Assembly: GCF_022348165.1 (NCBI RefSeq) | Contig: NZ_JAKRFI010000001.1 | Location: forward strand, 620,001-684,000 | DNA from: Halomonas sp. McH1-25 | GTDB lineage: Bacteria > Pseudomonadota > Gammaproteobacteria > Pseudomonadales > Halomonadaceae | Direction: 5' to 3' | Length of the DNA: 64,000 bases | Shown here: piece after piece, positions 36,599 to 47,740 of the stretch | How the letters are laid out: the number at the start of each line of letters is the position of its first letter | Numbering within the stretch: position 1 is the stretch's first letter | The notes under the pieces: model-generated | What the model was told of the DNA's origin: nothing | Seen by the model: the letters and a program-made list of their open reading frames with translations, nothing else | Database searches by the model: none | Position numbers and translations under genes: made by a program

Positions 36599-38179
36599 AT
36601 GAATTTCAGACTTTCTTCGCTGCGTCATCGCTTTCTGCTCGCGTTGGCCACTCTTTTCCTGGCTGCGATGTGCGCGTTGGGCCTGATTGCACGTTTCATC
36701 ATTCATCCTGCCCTGCTCGAAGAAGAACGCACCTTGGCGGCGTCCAAACTCGACCAAATCGAGCGCGTCATGGAGAGCGACCGCCATGCCCTGCTGCTCA
36801 TGACCAAGGACTGGGCGACCTGGGACGACACCTACGCGTTCATGCAAGGACAGCGTGCGGAGTATCCTGAGTCGAATTTCAGCCTTAGCATGTTCCAGGA
36901 CATGGACTACCAGTTCATGTTGTTCTTCGCCACAAATGGCTCGGTGCAGTGGACAGCCGGCATCGATCCGCTCAGTGGTAGCTATGCTTCCTGTCCGGGT
37001 GTCGAAGGCGCTTGCCGTTGGGCGGAAAACATGGCGCAACGGTTACGCCCCTTGGTCCGCTACCGACCGGCCGAAGGCACGGCATATCTGGAAATCACGC
37101 CCTACCCCGCCTTCGTTGCCTTGCACCCGATTCTGCGTACCGATGAAAGCGGTCCGCCGCAAGGGTGGCTTGCGCAGGTGCGCCTGCTGGATGATGAATG
37201 GCAAGCCCATGTCGAGAATCAGACCGAGCTGCCTATAGAACTGCTGCCTGCCCTACAGCAGGACATTCTTCAAGGGCTACGTCTGGAGCGTAGCGACAGC
37301 CAGCAGATGACGGTTACACGTCCTATTACCCATGTGACGGGGTCGGAGAGCCTGTTGTTGCAAAGCCGCCTCCCTCGCGAGGATTTTTTCACTCAGCTCG
37401 CCACTTTTCGCTATACCCAGTTCTGGACGGCGGGCCTGTTGGTGATGGTCATCGCCATCGTCCTGATCCTGCTGGAGAGCATGGTGCTGAGGCCGTTGCG
37501 ACAGTTCGCCAGTTTCACCCAGAAATTGCAGCTACACGAGGATAGCCGCCCCCTACCTCGGGAACTGCTCGACAGGCGTGACGAAATCGGCATGCTGGCG
37601 CGTGAATTCCAGCAAATGTTGGAGCTACAGCGCCGCCAGACTTCGTCCCTGGTCGAACTCTCCCACCGCGACCCATTGACCGGACTCGCCAATCGCCGGC
37701 TATTCGATCAGCACCTGAGCGATACCTTGAAGCTGACCCAACGGCGCAGTCAGCCAATGAGCCTGCTGATGATCGATATCGACTTTTTCAAGATCTACAA
37801 CGACCGGCTTGGGCATCCAGCCGGAGACAGTTGTCTCAAGGCCATAGCCGATGCCATGCAACGCCAGTTCTCGCAGCCCGCCCAGTTGGTGGCGCGCACG
37901 GGCGGGGAAGAGTTCAGCGTGATCCTGCCAGGCATTAGTGCCACGCTCGCCGCCAGACAGGCCAACAACCTGCGCTTGGCCATCGAGGCATTGGGCCTTC
38001 CCCATCCCGCAGGCGAGGCGAGCGCCGTGGTGACGGTCAGCATTGGTGTCGGGTACGTTTCTCCCGAACAGCCACGCTCGACCCAGGAACTGATCGATGC
38101 CGCCGACGCGGCACTTTATGCCGCCAAGCAAACGGGCCGCAATCGCGTGAGCATGGAAGGCGAACAAACCGCAGCCTGA
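36599..38179 (+). CDS. CHASE4-GGDEF diguanylate cyclase
   Basis: A 526-residue inner-membrane enzyme predicted to make cyclic di-GMP. Layout: membrane helix at about 12-36, periplasmic CHASE4 sensor (TKDWATWDDTYAFMQG) to about 270, second helix (FWTAGLLVMVIAIVLILLE), HAMP-like linker to about 350, and GGDEF domain with GGEEF at 435-439. The segment before GGEEF (PAQLVART) lacks the RxxD inhibitory site. No phosphodiesterase domain. The start at 36599 has only a weak purine stretch upstream. It is not part of the rnf operon that follows. Confidence 0.9.
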   Translation: MNFRLSSLRHRFLLALATLFLAAMCALGLIARFIIHPALLEEERTLAASKLDQIERVMESDRHALLLMTKDWATWDDTYAFMQGQRAEYPESNFSLSMFQDMDYQFMLFFATNGSVQWTAGIDPLSGSYASCPGVEGACRWAENMAQRLRPLVRYRPAEGTAYLEITPYPAFVALHPILRTDESGPPQGWLAQVRLLDDEWQAHVENQTELPIELLPALQQDILQGLRLERSDSQQMTVTRPITHVTGSESLLLQSRLPREDFFTQLATFRYTQFWTAGLLVMVIAIVLILLESMVLRPLRQFASFTQKLQLHEDSRPLPRELLDRRDEIGMLAREFQQMLELQRRQTSSLVELSHRDPLTGLANRRLFDQHLSDTLKLTQRRSQPMSLLMIDIDFFKIYNDRLGHPAGDSCLKAIADAMQRQFSQPAQLVARTGGEEFSVILPGISATLAARQANNLRLAIEALGLPHPAGEASAVVTVSIGVGYVSPEQPRSTQELIDAADAALYAAKQTGRNRVSMEGEQTAA

Positions 38180-38221
38180 CCGGGAGATGCGATCACGGTA
38201 GGCCCTCCGGCGAGAGGGGCG

Positions 38222-38227
38222 TATAAT
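38222..38227 (+). promoter_or_regulatory. Candidate -10 element of the rnf operon
   Basis: A perfect TATAAT lies 70 nt before rnfA. The sequence 17 nt upstream (TAGGCC) is not a good -35, so the promoter call is tentative. Confidence 0.4.
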
Positions 38228-38297
38228 GTTCGCCTTGACTCAAAGGCGCCGGTGTTTCAATGACACGCCGGCGACCACTCCGCTGCAGTTGGCTGCG

Positions 38298-38879
38298 ATG
38301 ACGCACTACTTCCTGATCCTGGTCAGCACCGTGCTGGTCAACAATTTCGTGCTGGTACAGTTTCTTGGGTTGTGCCCGTTCATGGGCGTATCCAACAAGC
38401 TGGAATCGGCCATGGGCATGGCGATGGCGACGACCTTCGTGTTGACCCTGTCATCGGTGGCCAGCTACCTGACGTTTCATTATCTGCTGGCTCCGCTGGG
38501 GCTGGAATACCTGCGTACCATCGCCTTCATCATGGTGATCGCCGTCGTCGTGCAGTTCACCGAAATGATGGTGCGCAAAACCAGTCCACTACTCTATCAG
38601 GTACTGGGTATCTTCCTGCCGCTGATCACCACCAACTGCGCCGTGCTCGGCGTGGCGCTGCTGTCGCTCAACCGCCAGTCGAGCTTCATGGAGGCCACCC
38701 TGTACGGCTTTGGCGCAGCGGTGGGTTTTTCGCTGGTCCTGATCCTGTTCGCGGCGATGCGTGAGCGCCTGGCGGTAGCCGATGTGCCCAGGCCCTTTCG
38801 TGGCGCGGCCATCGCCATGATCACGGCCAGTCTCATGTCGTTGGCCTTCATGGGATTCAGCGGGCTTGTCCAGGTCTAG
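38298..38879 (+). CDS. rnfA: Rnf electron-transport complex subunit A
   Basis: A 193-residue integral membrane protein with six helices, the standard RnfA/RsxA size. [20 protein letters not shown] and [19 protein letters not shown] carry the conserved half-site cysteines that, with RnfE, hold a cluster at the membrane centre. The Rnf complex links ferredoxin and NAD through a Na or H gradient and, in E. coli, keeps SoxR reduced. The start is the ATG at 38298, matching known RnfA N-termini; the upstream extension of the frame is not conserved-looking. First gene of rnfABCDGE. Confidence 0.95.
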   Translation: MTHYFLILVSTVLVNNFVLVQFLGLCPFMGVSNKLESAMGMAMATTFVLTLSSVASYLTFHYLLAPLGLEYLRTIAFIMVIAVVVQFTEMMVRKTSPLLYQVLGIFLPLITTNCAVLGVALLSLNRQSSFMEATLYGFGAAVGFSLVLILFAAMRERLAVADVPRPFRGAAIAMITASLMSLAFMGFSGLVQV

Positions 38880-38902
38880 ATGCCTGTGACGGGAGAATGA
38901 CG

Positions 38903-39538
38903 ATGCTCGAATGGCTCACCGACCACGGCATACTCGCCGCCATCCTTGCCCTGCTGGGCCTGGCGACGGCGTTCGGCGCCTTGCTGGGCTTCGCAGGGCA
39001 GGTCTTCAAAGTCGAGGGCGACCCGGTGGTGGAGCGCATCGATGCGCTACTGCCCCAGACGCAGTGCGGCCAGTGCGGCTATCCAGGCTGCAAGCCCTAT
39101 GCCGAGGCCATCGTTCAGGGCGACGACATCAACAAGTGCCCCCCGGGTGGCGAAGCGACCATTGCTGCGCTGGCCGATCTACTGGGTCGCGAGCCAAAAC
39201 CGCTGGATGGCGAGGCGCAAGACATACCCAGGGTCGCCTATATTCGTGAGGAAGAGTGCATCGGTTGCACCAAGTGCATTCAGGCTTGCCCGGTGGACGC
39301 CATCCTCGGTGCCGCCAAGCACATGCACACGGTGATCGTCGACGAATGTACCGGCTGTGACCTGTGCGTCGATCCCTGCCCGGTTGACTGCATCGACATG
39401 CTGCCCCATCCCGAGCTGGCCAAGCAGTGGCACTGGCCGCGCCCGCCCGGCCCGGGCCATCGACCCTCGCAGCCCATCGCGGCCACAGTGATCGCCAGCG
39501 ACCGTCAGCCTGCGCCGGAGGAACGTGCGCATGGCTGA
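38903..39538 (+). CDS. rnfB: Rnf complex subunit B (ferredoxin-type)
   Basis: A 211-residue iron-sulfur protein. One N-terminal membrane anchor is followed by a four-cysteine cluster motif ([18 protein letters not shown], closing with C in NKCPPGG) and two ferredoxin-type 4Fe-4S motifs ([15 protein letters not shown] and [15 protein letters not shown]). It passes electrons from ferredoxin into the complex. I choose the ATG at 38903 because GGGAG lies 7 nt before it; another ATG 6 nt upstream has no spacing. Its stop overlaps the start of rnfC by 8 nt. Confidence 0.95.
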   Translation: MLEWLTDHGILAAILALLGLATAFGALLGFAGQVFKVEGDPVVERIDALLPQTQCGQCGYPGCKPYAEAIVQGDDINKCPPGGEATIAALADLLGREPKPLDGEAQDIPRVAYIREEECIGCTKCIQACPVDAILGAAKHMHTVIVDECTGCDLCVDPCPVDCIDMLPHPELAKQWHWPRPPGPGHRPSQPIAATVIASDRQPAPEERAHG

Positions 39539-41591
39539 TTTCGACTTTCCCGGCGGCATCATGCCGCCCGAACGCAAGGCGCTGTCCAATCGAGCGCCGC
39601 TGATCGAAGCGCCTCTGCCCGCCCGAGTCGTGCTGCCGTTGACCCAGCATGTCGGCCAGCCTGCCGAACCGGTCGTCACTGTCGGCCAGACGGTGCGCAC
39701 CGGAGAAATCGTTGCCTGCGCCCAAGGCATGATCTCGGCGCCGGTGCATGCCAGCATCACCGGCAGCGTCACGGCCATCGAGGAGCGCGCCGTGCCCCAC
39801 CCCTCGGCAGCGGTGGGGGAATCGAAGGCGCTATGCATCGTCATCGAAGGCAACGGCCAGGACGACGACTGGCTGCGCATGCCACCGCTGGATTGGCGCA
39901 GCACAGGCGACGAATTCCTGATAGAGCGATTGCAGTCTTCCGGCGTGGTCGGCCTCGGCGGGGCAGGGTTTCCCACTGCCGTAAAGGCGCAGGTACGTCG
40001 GCGCCATACCATCGATACATTGATCGTCAATGCTGCCGAGTGCGAGCCCTACATCACCGCCGACGATCTGACGCTGCGCACCCATCCTGGCGACGTTCTC
40101 GAGGGTGCGCGCATGCTTGCCCGGCTTTGCGGCGCCGAGCGCATCCTGATCGGTATCGAGGATAACAAGCCCGAGGCGATCGCCGCGCTGCGCCGGACCT
40201 TATCGGGCACGGTTGGTGATATCCCGGTCGAACTCAAGATCGTGGCAACGCGCTATCCCAGTGGCGGCGAGCGCCAACTGGTGCAGAAGCTCACCGGACG
40301 CGAAGTACCCTCACGCGGCCTGCCGGCGGATGTCGGCGTGCTATGCCACAATCCCGGTACGCTGCTGGCCTCGCTGCGAGCGGTACGCGATGGTGAACCG
40401 ATGATCTCGCGTATCGTCACCCTGACTGGCGAGGCGCTGGCCCGCCCGGGCAATCTGCAGACGCGCCTGGGCACGCCCCTGCATGAACTGCTGAGTGTCG
40501 CCGGACTACGCCCGGAGCGGCTATCGCAACTGATCCTGGGCGGACCGATGATGGGTTTCACGCTGGATAGCGACGCCCTGCCGTTGGTCAAGACGGCCAA
40601 CTGCCTGATTGCCGGGACGGCCGACGAGTTCCCACCGGCGCCAGCCGAGCAACCCTGCATTCGCTGCGGCGCCTGCGAGACGGTCTGCCCGGCCTCGTTG
40701 TTGCCCCAACAATTGTACTGGTTCAGCAAGAGTCGCGAACACGACAAGGCCGAGCTGTTCAATCTGTTCGATTGCATCGAATGCGGCGCCTGCGCCTACG
40801 TTTGTCCCAGCCATATTCCGCTGGTCCAGTACTATCGTGCCGCCAAGGGCGAGATTCGCCTACGCGAACGCGAAGCTCGCAAGGCCGAACACGCCCGTCA
40901 CCGTTTCGAGTTTCGCCAGGCGCGCATGGCCCGCGAGGAGGCGGAAAAGGAAGCGCGGCGCCAGGCGCGCCTGGCGCAGGCCAAGGCGTCACGCTCGGCT
41001 CCCGAACAACGCAAGACTGCAGTACCCTCCGTCCCCAGCGATACGCCTCAGCGCGATAGCCAGGATAGCGCCGCCGAGCTCAAGAAGCTCAAGATCGCCC
41101 AGGCCGCCGCCAAGGCGGCAGTGAGGAAGGCCGAGAAGGCACTGGCCCGCGCCAGCGAAGGCGGCCAGCACCCGTCGGCAGACCTCGACGATCTGGAAAC
41201 CCAACTGGCCACCGCACGGGAAAACCTACAGGCGACCGAGGCCCGTCTGGCTGCATTGCAATCCCAAACGACACCCGCTGCCACTCAGCCCGTACCGACG
41301 ACGAAAACTGAATCCGCCGCCCCTGCGAGCCAACCGTCGTCTACGGGCGCCACGACCGGGGACGCGGCCAAGCAGGTCCGCCAACGCAAGATTGCCGTCG
41401 CCTCGGCCCAGGCCGCCTACCGCAAGGCCGAAAAGGCCTTGGAAAGTGCCATGGCGCAGAACGACGATGCTGCCCTGGCAGCGGCCCAGCAGAAACTCGA
41501 GCGTACGCAAGGCAACCTGGAACGCGCCCGAAAGGCTCTTGAGGAAGCCGAGGCCACCGCCAGCGAACACAAGGATACCTCGACGCCATGA
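39531..41591 (+). CDS. rnfC: Rnf complex subunit C
   Basis: A 686-residue subunit that binds NADH and FMN and carries two 4Fe-4S clusters ([17 protein letters not shown] and [16 protein letters not shown]). The N-terminal [14 protein letters not shown] and [10 protein letters not shown] are shared with the NuoF-type NADH site. The final 200 residues are an Ala/Lys-rich helical tail with a repeated unit ([14 protein letters not shown] and [14 protein letters not shown]), typical of gammaproteobacterial RnfC. Ribosome site GGAGGAAC before the ATG at 39531. Overlaps rnfD by 4 nt. Confidence 0.95.
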   Translation: MADFDFPGGIMPPERKALSNRAPLIEAPLPARVVLPLTQHVGQPAEPVVTVGQTVRTGEIVACAQGMISAPVHASITGSVTAIEERAVPHPSAAVGESKALCIVIEGNGQDDDWLRMPPLDWRSTGDEFLIERLQSSGVVGLGGAGFPTAVKAQVRRRHTIDTLIVNAAECEPYITADDLTLRTHPGDVLEGARMLARLCGAERILIGIEDNKPEAIAALRRTLSGTVGDIPVELKIVATRYPSGGERQLVQKLTGREVPSRGLPADVGVLCHNPGTLLASLRAVRDGEPMISRIVTLTGEALARPGNLQTRLGTPLHELLSVAGLRPERLSQLILGGPMMGFTLDSDALPLVKTANCLIAGTADEFPPAPAEQPCIRCGACETVCPASLLPQQLYWFSKSREHDKAELFNLFDCIECGACAYVCPSHIPLVQYYRAAKGEIRLREREARKAEHARHRFEFRQARMAREEAEKEARRQARLAQAKASRSAPEQRKTAVPSVPSDTPQRDSQDSAAELKKLKIAQAAAKAAVRKAEKALARASEGGQHPSADLDDLETQLATARENLQATEARLAALQSQTTPAATQPVPTTKTESAAPASQPSSTGATTGDAAKQVRQRKIAVASAQAAYRKAEKALESAMAQNDDAALAAAQQKLERTQGNLERARKALEEAEATASEHKDTSTP

Positions 41592-42658
41592 GCCTGATGC
41601 ATGCCAGTTCCCCGCACACTCGCGCCGCGACGTCCACCGCTCGCGTCATGGGCTGGGTTCTGTTGGCCACGTTACCAGGCATTCTCTCCGCAACCTTTTA
41701 TTTCGGCTGGGGCGTGCTGTTCAACATGCTGTTTGCCGCTGCCATGGGAATCGTCCTTGAAGCCGGTGTATTGCGCTTGCGCCAGCGACCGCTGGGCATG
41801 ACGCTGCGCGACAACAGCGCCCTGGTCACCGGCGTTCTGCTCGGCGTCTCGCTGCCTGCGTTCGTGCCCTGGTGGCTGATCCTGGTGGGCATGGTTGCCG
41901 CCATCGTCGTCGCCAAGCACCTTTTCGGTGGCCTGGGCCAGAATCCCTTCAATCCGGCCATGGTCGGCTATGCGCTGTTGCTGATCGCGTTTCCGGTCGA
42001 CATGACGCAGTGGGCCGCACCGCACGGCCTGTTCGGGCCGGACGCCATTGCCCCAGGCGACGCGCTACGTCATTTCCTGGGGCTGACCGACCCAGCCGAT
42101 GCCATGACCGGCGCCACCCCGCTGGATGCTTTCAAGCACAAGGGCGAAACGCTGCTGGCCAGTGAGTTCTGGGCCTCCGACCCACTGCCTCCAGGCACAC
42201 TAGAGGCCTGGCGCAACGTCGCCCTGGCTTGGCTGGCAGGTGGCGTCGTCCTGCTCGCCAAGCGCATCATCACCTGGCATATCCCGGTGAGCCTGCTGGG
42301 CACCCTGGCGCTAGTGGCCACCGCCATGTACGCCATCGATCCCAGTCATTTCGCGACGCCGCTTTTCCACCTGCTGGGCGGGGCAGCCATCTTCGGCGCC
42401 TTCTTCATCGCCACCGATCCGGTGAGTGCCGCCACCAGCCGCCGGGGCAAGCTGTGGTACGGTGCCGGTATCGGCTTGCTGATCATGGTGATTCGCCCGA
42501 CCGGGGCCTACCCGGATGCCGTGGCCTTTGCCGTGCTGCTGATGAATTTCGCCGTGCCGTTCATCGATTACTACACTCAGCCCCGCACTTACGGCCATGC
42601 CCGGGCCAACCGCGGCATTCAGGTACGCCAGCTCGATGACGACGAGGAGCTGCCGTGA
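41588..42658 (+). CDS. rnfD: Rnf complex subunit D
   Basis: A 356-residue membrane subunit with about nine helices. It belongs to the NqrB/RnfD family, and the threonine that carries covalent FMN is expected in AMTGATPLDAFKH. GGLGQNPFNPAMVGYALLLI and FFIATDPVSAATSRRGKLWY are conserved signatures. It forms part of the ion-pumping core. The ATG at 41588 overlaps the rnfC stop and its own stop overlaps the GTG of rnfG, so the cluster is translationally coupled. Confidence 0.95.
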   Translation: MSLMHASSPHTRAATSTARVMGWVLLATLPGILSATFYFGWGVLFNMLFAAAMGIVLEAGVLRLRQRPLGMTLRDNSALVTGVLLGVSLPAFVPWWLILVGMVAAIVVAKHLFGGLGQNPFNPAMVGYALLLIAFPVDMTQWAAPHGLFGPDAIAPGDALRHFLGLTDPADAMTGATPLDAFKHKGETLLASEFWASDPLPPGTLEAWRNVALAWLAGGVVLLAKRIITWHIPVSLLGTLALVATAMYAIDPSHFATPLFHLLGGAAIFGAFFIATDPVSAATSRRGKLWYGAGIGLLIMVIRPTGAYPDAVAFAVLLMNFAVPFIDYYTQPRTYGHARANRGIQVRQLDDDEELP

Positions 42659-43296
42659 GCGAACTGACACCGAGCATTCGTCGCAGCGCCGTGGGGCTCG
42701 GCCTGTTCGCCATAGTGACGGCCGGGGTGGTGGGCGTAACGCATTCGCTGACCGCCGGGCGCATTCAAGACAATCGACTCGCCAGCCAGTACCAGGCACT
42801 CGGCCAGGTAATGCCTGCCGAGTTGCACGACAACGACCTGCTCGATGGCGCCGTCACGTTGCCAGCAGCCGAAACCCTCGGTCAGCCCGGGCCGTTCGTT
42901 GCCTGGCGAGCCCGACGCGAGGGCCAGGTCAGCGCGGTGATTCTCCCGGTCGTGGCCCCGAACGGCTACAGTGGCGATATCTCCCTGCTGGTCGGCATCG
43001 CCGCCGATGGCACACTGACCGGGGTACGCGTACTGGCCCACCGCGAGACCCCCGGGCTGGGTGACAAGATCGAAGCCCGCAAGGCCGATTGGATCGAGCG
43101 CTTCAGTGGCCTGTCGCTGGGCAATCCACCCGCGGCCGAATGGGCCGTTCGCCCCGACGGCGGCACGTTCGACGCCTTTACCGGCGCGACCATCACGCCG
43201 CGTGCCGTGGTCGGCGCCGTACGCCGTAGCCTGGAATACTTCGCGGCCAACCGCGCCATGCTGCTGGACCGCTCCGAAGGAGACGCCTCGCCATGA
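42655..43296 (+). CDS. rnfG: Rnf complex subunit G
   Basis: A 213-residue protein with one N-terminal membrane helix and a periplasmic FMN domain. Covalent FMN is expected on the threonine of [15 protein letters not shown], the SGAT-type motif of the NqrC/RnfG family. [12 protein letters not shown] is the conserved region before it. The start is a GTG at 42655 that overlaps the rnfD stop by 4 nt (GTGA). Its stop overlaps the ATG of rnfE by 4 nt. Confidence 0.94.
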   Translation: MSELTPSIRRSAVGLGLFAIVTAGVVGVTHSLTAGRIQDNRLASQYQALGQVMPAELHDNDLLDGAVTLPAAETLGQPGPFVAWRARREGQVSAVILPVVAPNGYSGDISLLVGIAADGTLTGVRVLAHRETPGLGDKIEARKADWIERFSGLSLGNPPAAEWAVRPDGGTFDAFTGATITPRAVVGAVRRSLEYFAANRAMLLDRSEGDASP

Positions 43297-43991
43297 GCCA
43301 GTTCAACGAACTCACCCGAAACGGTCTGTGGAGCAACAATCCCGCCCTGGTCCAGTTGCTCGGGCTGTGCCCGCTGTTGGCTGTGACCAGCACGGTGGTC
43401 AACGCCCTCGGCCTGGGCCTGGCCACGCTGTTGGTGATGGTCGGCGCCAACGTGTCGGTCTCGCTGATTCGCCATCATGTCCCGGCCAGCGTTCGCCTGC
43501 CCGCCTTCGTGATGATCATTGCCGCCTTCGTGACCTGTGCCGAACTGCTGATGCAGGCGTACACGTTCCGTCTCTATCAGATCCTCGGTATCTTCATTCC
43601 GCTGATCGTTACCAACTGTGCCATTCTCGGCCGCGCCGATGCCTTTGCCGCCAGGAACCCCATGCTGCCTGCCGCCACCGACGGCCTGATGATGGGCCTG
43701 GGCTTTGCCGCCGTGCTGGTGGTGCTCGGCGCGGTACGCGAACTGTTCGGCCAGGGCACGCTGCTTGCCGGCATGGACCTGCTGCTTGGGCCGATCGCTG
43801 CCGACTGGCAGGTCACGGTGTTTGCCGATTACAGCTTCCTGTTTCTGGTCCTGCCGCCCGGTGCGTTCTTTGCCACCGGCCTGCTGATCGCCGCCAAGAA
43901 CGCCATCGACGATCGCCTGGAGCGTCGGCGCCAGCAGGCTAAGCAGCCGAAAGAAAACCGTCGTGTGCGGGTGACTGGCATCATCCGCTGA
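43293..43991 (+). CDS. rnfE: Rnf complex subunit E
   Basis: A 232-residue membrane subunit with six helices, paralogous to Rnf[21 protein letters not shown] and [20 protein letters not shown] carry the two conserved cysteine sites. The C-terminus has a basic, hydrophilic extension ([20 protein letters not shown]). It completes the rnfABCDGE set. nth follows 48 nt later, the usual gammaproteobacterial order. Confidence 0.95.
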   Translation: MSQFNELTRNGLWSNNPALVQLLGLCPLLAVTSTVVNALGLGLATLLVMVGANVSVSLIRHHVPASVRLPAFVMIIAAFVTCAELLMQAYTFRLYQILGIFIPLIVTNCAILGRADAFAARNPMLPAATDGLMMGLGFAAVLVVLGAVRELFGQGTLLAGMDLLLGPIAADWQVTVFADYSFLFLVLPPGAFFATGLLIAAKNAIDDRLERRRQQAKQPKENRRVRVTGIIR

Positions 43992-44039
43992 CGACGATTT
44001 GTTACACTTCTGCCCCGATCCTGACACGATGAGCCTCGG

Positions 44040-44678
44040 ATGAACGCCCAGAAACGCCACGAAATTTTTGTCCGTCTGCGCGAGCATAACCCCACGCCCA
44101 CGACCGAACTCAACTGGACGACGCCTTTCGAGCTGCTGGCGGCAGTGCTGCTTTCCGCCCAGGCCACCGACGTCGGGGTCAACAAGGCCACGGCGCGATT
44201 GTTCCCGGTCGCCAACACGCCGCAAGCCATCCTCGATTTGGGCATCGACGGTCTGAAGGAGCACATCAAGACCATCGGCCTGTACAACACCAAGGCCGAA
44301 AACCTGATGAAGACCTGCCGCATCCTGGTCGAAGAGTACGCCGGTGAAGTACCGAAGACACGCCAGGCCCTGGAAGCGCTGCCCGGCGTGGGCCGCAAGA
44401 CCGCCAATGTGATACTCAATACCGCCTTCGGTGAGCCCACCATCGCCGTGGACACGCACATTTTCCGCGTCTCCAACCGCACGCGCATCGCCACCGGCAA
44501 GAACGTCAACGAGGTCGAGCAGAAACTGCTGCGTCATGTGCCCAGAGAGTTCCGCCAGGACGCCCATCACTGGCTGATCCTGCATGGCCGTTACACATGC
44601 GTGGCGCGTAAGCCCCGCTGTGGCAGTTGTGTCATCGAGGACCTGTGCGAATATCCCGACAAGACCGAGCTCTTCTGA
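44040..44678 (+). CDS. nth: Endonuclease III (DNA glycosylase/AP lyase)
   Basis: A 212-residue base-excision repair enzyme that removes oxidised pyrimidines and nicks the abasic site. The helix-hairpin-helix LPGVGRKTANVILNTAFG holds the catalytic lysine, the aspartate follows in AVDTHIFRV, and the C-terminal 4Fe-4S cluster has the C-x6-C-x2-C-x5-C spacing (CVARKPRCGSCVIEDLC). Length matches E. coli Nth (211). It follows rnfE, a conserved order with no clear functional reason. Confidence 0.97.
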   Translation: MNAQKRHEIFVRLREHNPTPTTELNWTTPFELLAAVLLSAQATDVGVNKATARLFPVANTPQAILDLGIDGLKEHIKTIGLYNTKAENLMKTCRILVEEYAGEVPKTRQALEALPGVGRKTANVILNTAFGEPTIAVDTHIFRVSNRTRIATGKNVNEVEQKLLRHVPREFRQDAHHWLILHGRYTCVARKPRCGSCVIEDLCEYPDKTELF

Positions 44679-44781
44679 GCGTGACGCGTTTGGCCGGTTT
44701 GCGAAACGCGGCGCCTGAGTTACCTTCTGAAGGTCGGCCAGCATGCGCTGGCACATTGTGTGACCCACCAGGCCACGACGC

Positions 44782-45543
44782 ATGCTGCTTTATATCCTGA
44801 AATACCTGTTCCTTCCGCCGTTGGCCAACGCCCTGCTGATCCTGGCTGGATTGGGACTCTGGAAGCGCCATCGCCGCTGGGGCATGTCTCTTGTCACGTT
44901 GGGCCTGGCTACCCTGCTCATTCTCGCCACCCCCTGGGCAAGCTACCTATTGCGCTGGAGCCTGGAGCCCTACGACCCGCCGACACCAACCCAACTGGAG
45001 GAAGCCCAGGCGATCGTCGTGCTCGGCGGCGGTCGCGACTATGGCGCACCGGAATTCGGCTGGGGCGACGCCCCCGCCAATGCCACCTGGCGACGCCTGG
45101 CCTATGCCGCCTGGCTGGCACGCCAGACCGGCTTGCCCCTATTGGTTTCCGGCGGTCGCGTGCATGGCGAGCCAATTGCCGAGGCCACACTGATGGCGCA
45201 GGCTCTGGACGAGGTGTTTGGTCTCGAGGCCCGCTGGATCGAGAGCCGCAGCCGCACGACGGCGGAGAATGCAACGTTCAGTGCGGCCATTCTCAAACGC
45301 GAGGATATCCGGACGGTACTGCTGGTTTCTCAGGCCTGGCACTTGCCACGCGCCGTGCCCGAATTCATTCATGCCGGCATGGTGGTGATGCCCGCCCCCA
45401 CCGACTTTGCCAGCCAGCCACCGCCGGGGCTCATCGCCTGGGTGCCCCGCGCCTATCACCTGCACCACAGCACCCAGGCGTTGCATGAATGGCTGGGACG
45501 GGCTTTTTACCTGTTGCGCTCACGGGTGATGCCGAGCCATTGA
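44782..45543 (+). CDS. YdcF-family (DUF218) membrane protein
   Basis: A 253-residue protein with two N-terminal membrane helices and a DUF218/YdcF domain. IVVLGGGRDYGAPEFG opens the domain; LLVSGGRVHGEPIAEATLM, SRTTAENATFSAAIL and LLVSQAWHLPRAVPEF are its conserved motifs. The E. coli relative ElyC affects envelope integrity and lipid-carrier metabolism, and other relatives bind AdoMet. With two helices first, it most resembles the ElyC layout. Stands alone. Confidence 0.85.
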   Translation: MLLYILKYLFLPPLANALLILAGLGLWKRHRRWGMSLVTLGLATLLILATPWASYLLRWSLEPYDPPTPTQLEEAQAIVVLGGGRDYGAPEFGWGDAPANATWRRLAYAAWLARQTGLPLLVSGGRVHGEPIAEATLMAQALDEVFGLEARWIESRSRTTAENATFSAAILKREDIRTVLLVSQAWHLPRAVPEFIHAGMVVMPAPTDFASQPPPGLIAWVPRAYHLHHSTQALHEWLGRAFYLLRSRVMPSH

Positions 45544-45563
45544 GCATTGAGCTCGACGGATCC

Positions 45564-45828
45564 TCACCCGGAAAGGCGGAGCTTTCCGCCGCTTTCCATC
45601 GCGCGCTGAAAAGCGGGTTGTTCACGCATGCGTGCCAGACAGGCGCTGACATGGGGGCGCTCACCAAAACCACCGCGTGCTTCGAGCGCCAGTAGCGGGA
45701 AACTCATCTGAATATCGGCGGCACTGAATCGCTCGCCGGCAAACCAGGACGACACAGTGAGTTCACTTTCCCAGAAATCCAGGTGCTGGCGAATCTGTGG
45801 ATCGAGGAACCGGTCAGTACCCGTGAGT
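45564..45828 (-). pseudogene. Glutathione S-transferase remnant (C-terminal part)
   Basis: Only the C-terminal helical part of a GST can be read: FLDPQIRQHLDFWESELTVS, then WFAGERFSAADIQMSFPLLA and RPHVSACLARMREQPAFQRA. A TGA stop in frame lies at about 45828 and no thioredoxin-like N-terminal domain is found upstream, where the sequence is AT-richer and non-coding. The frame is intact for about 87 codons, so the loss may be fairly recent. A GTG inside it could start a 63-residue peptide, but it would not fold as a GST. Confidence 0.75.
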
Positions 45829-45976
45829 CATGGCCATACCATCTCTACAGTCTACTCTTCCTCTAGAGGCACTTATCTATCCTGACGCCGCGTCGGGTAC
45901 TTGTATCGCTCACAAGTCTACACAACGAAAAACGGCACCCCGAAGGGTGCCGTCTCTTGCGGTCAGGTCTGCTGGA
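45829..45976. other. Short intergenic region with hlyU terminator
   Basis: It lies between the GST remnant and the end of the HlyU-like gene and holds the terminator at 45932-45953. I see no other feature. Confidence 0.4.
45932..45953 (-). terminator. Terminator of the HlyU-like gene
   Basis: On the minus strand a 9-bp stem ACGGCACCC/GGGTGCCGT with a TTCG tetraloop is followed by TTTTTCG, a textbook rho-independent terminator 24 nt past the stop. Confidence 0.92.
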
Positions 45977-46264
45977 TCAACTCTTGAAGATATCGTCGCC
46001 ACGCTCATCGATGAAGCGTTCGGCCTTGGCGATGATCAGCTCGGCACAGGCTTCCCGGCTGCCGACCATGTCCGAGCGCTCGAAGCGATGCTCGAGGGTT
46101 TGGCCACCTTCGACCGGCTTGCGAATCCAGCCGCTGACACGATACTGACCACCGGCATCCTGCGGATCCGGGGTGATCAGGTAACCGCGATAGTCCGTCG
46201 CCGGGATCTCTTCAGCTTTGACATCGCCACTGCGAAACAGGCCATCGATCAGTTTCTTGAGCAT
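45977..46264 (-). CDS. HlyU-family protein
   Basis: A 95-residue protein that starts MLKKLIDGLFRSGDVKAEEI and contains DYRGYLITPDPQDAGGQYRV and FERSDMVGSREACAELIIAK. This is the small HlyU domain family (named from a Vibrio haemolysin regulator, although this family lacks a helix-turn-helix and its mode of action is unclear). The ATG at 46264 is set by CAGGGAGATGGT. The gene lies 43 nt past the argG stop on the same strand and has its own terminator, so argG read-through is possible. Confidence 0.78.
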   Translation of the reverse strand: MLKKLIDGLFRSGDVKAEEIPATDYRGYLITPDPQDAGGQYRVSGWIRKPVEGGQTLEHRFERSDMVGSREACAELIIAKAERFIDERGDDIFKS

Positions 46265-46307
46265 ACCATCTCCCTGCTTCTCCCAAGCCATGTCGCCCGA
46301 CCCTGCT

Positions 46308-47528
<1,221 letters not shown>

Positions 47529-47740
47529 GCGGGGCTCCTTAACTCTCTGGCTTGACGCTATGAGGCAGCAGCGCCCGGCCGCATGGCAGCCGGGCCTGGT
47601 GATTCGATCGTCCAAGTATAACGCTCGCCGTCAGCGCCGAACACCGCCGTCCGGTACGCCATGCAGCCAAAGATGCTAAACTCACGGCCTGTGTAGCGCG
47701 GGGCGACCGCAAATCATCGATGCTGGATTGGGAGAGGTGA

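Noticed and set aside
42966-44783. 605-codon open frame antisense to rnfG, rnfE and nth
   Set aside because: The plus strand carries well-conserved rnf and nth genes. The antisense frame is a by-product of high GC content and its translation (long low-complexity H/Q/G runs) is not protein-like.
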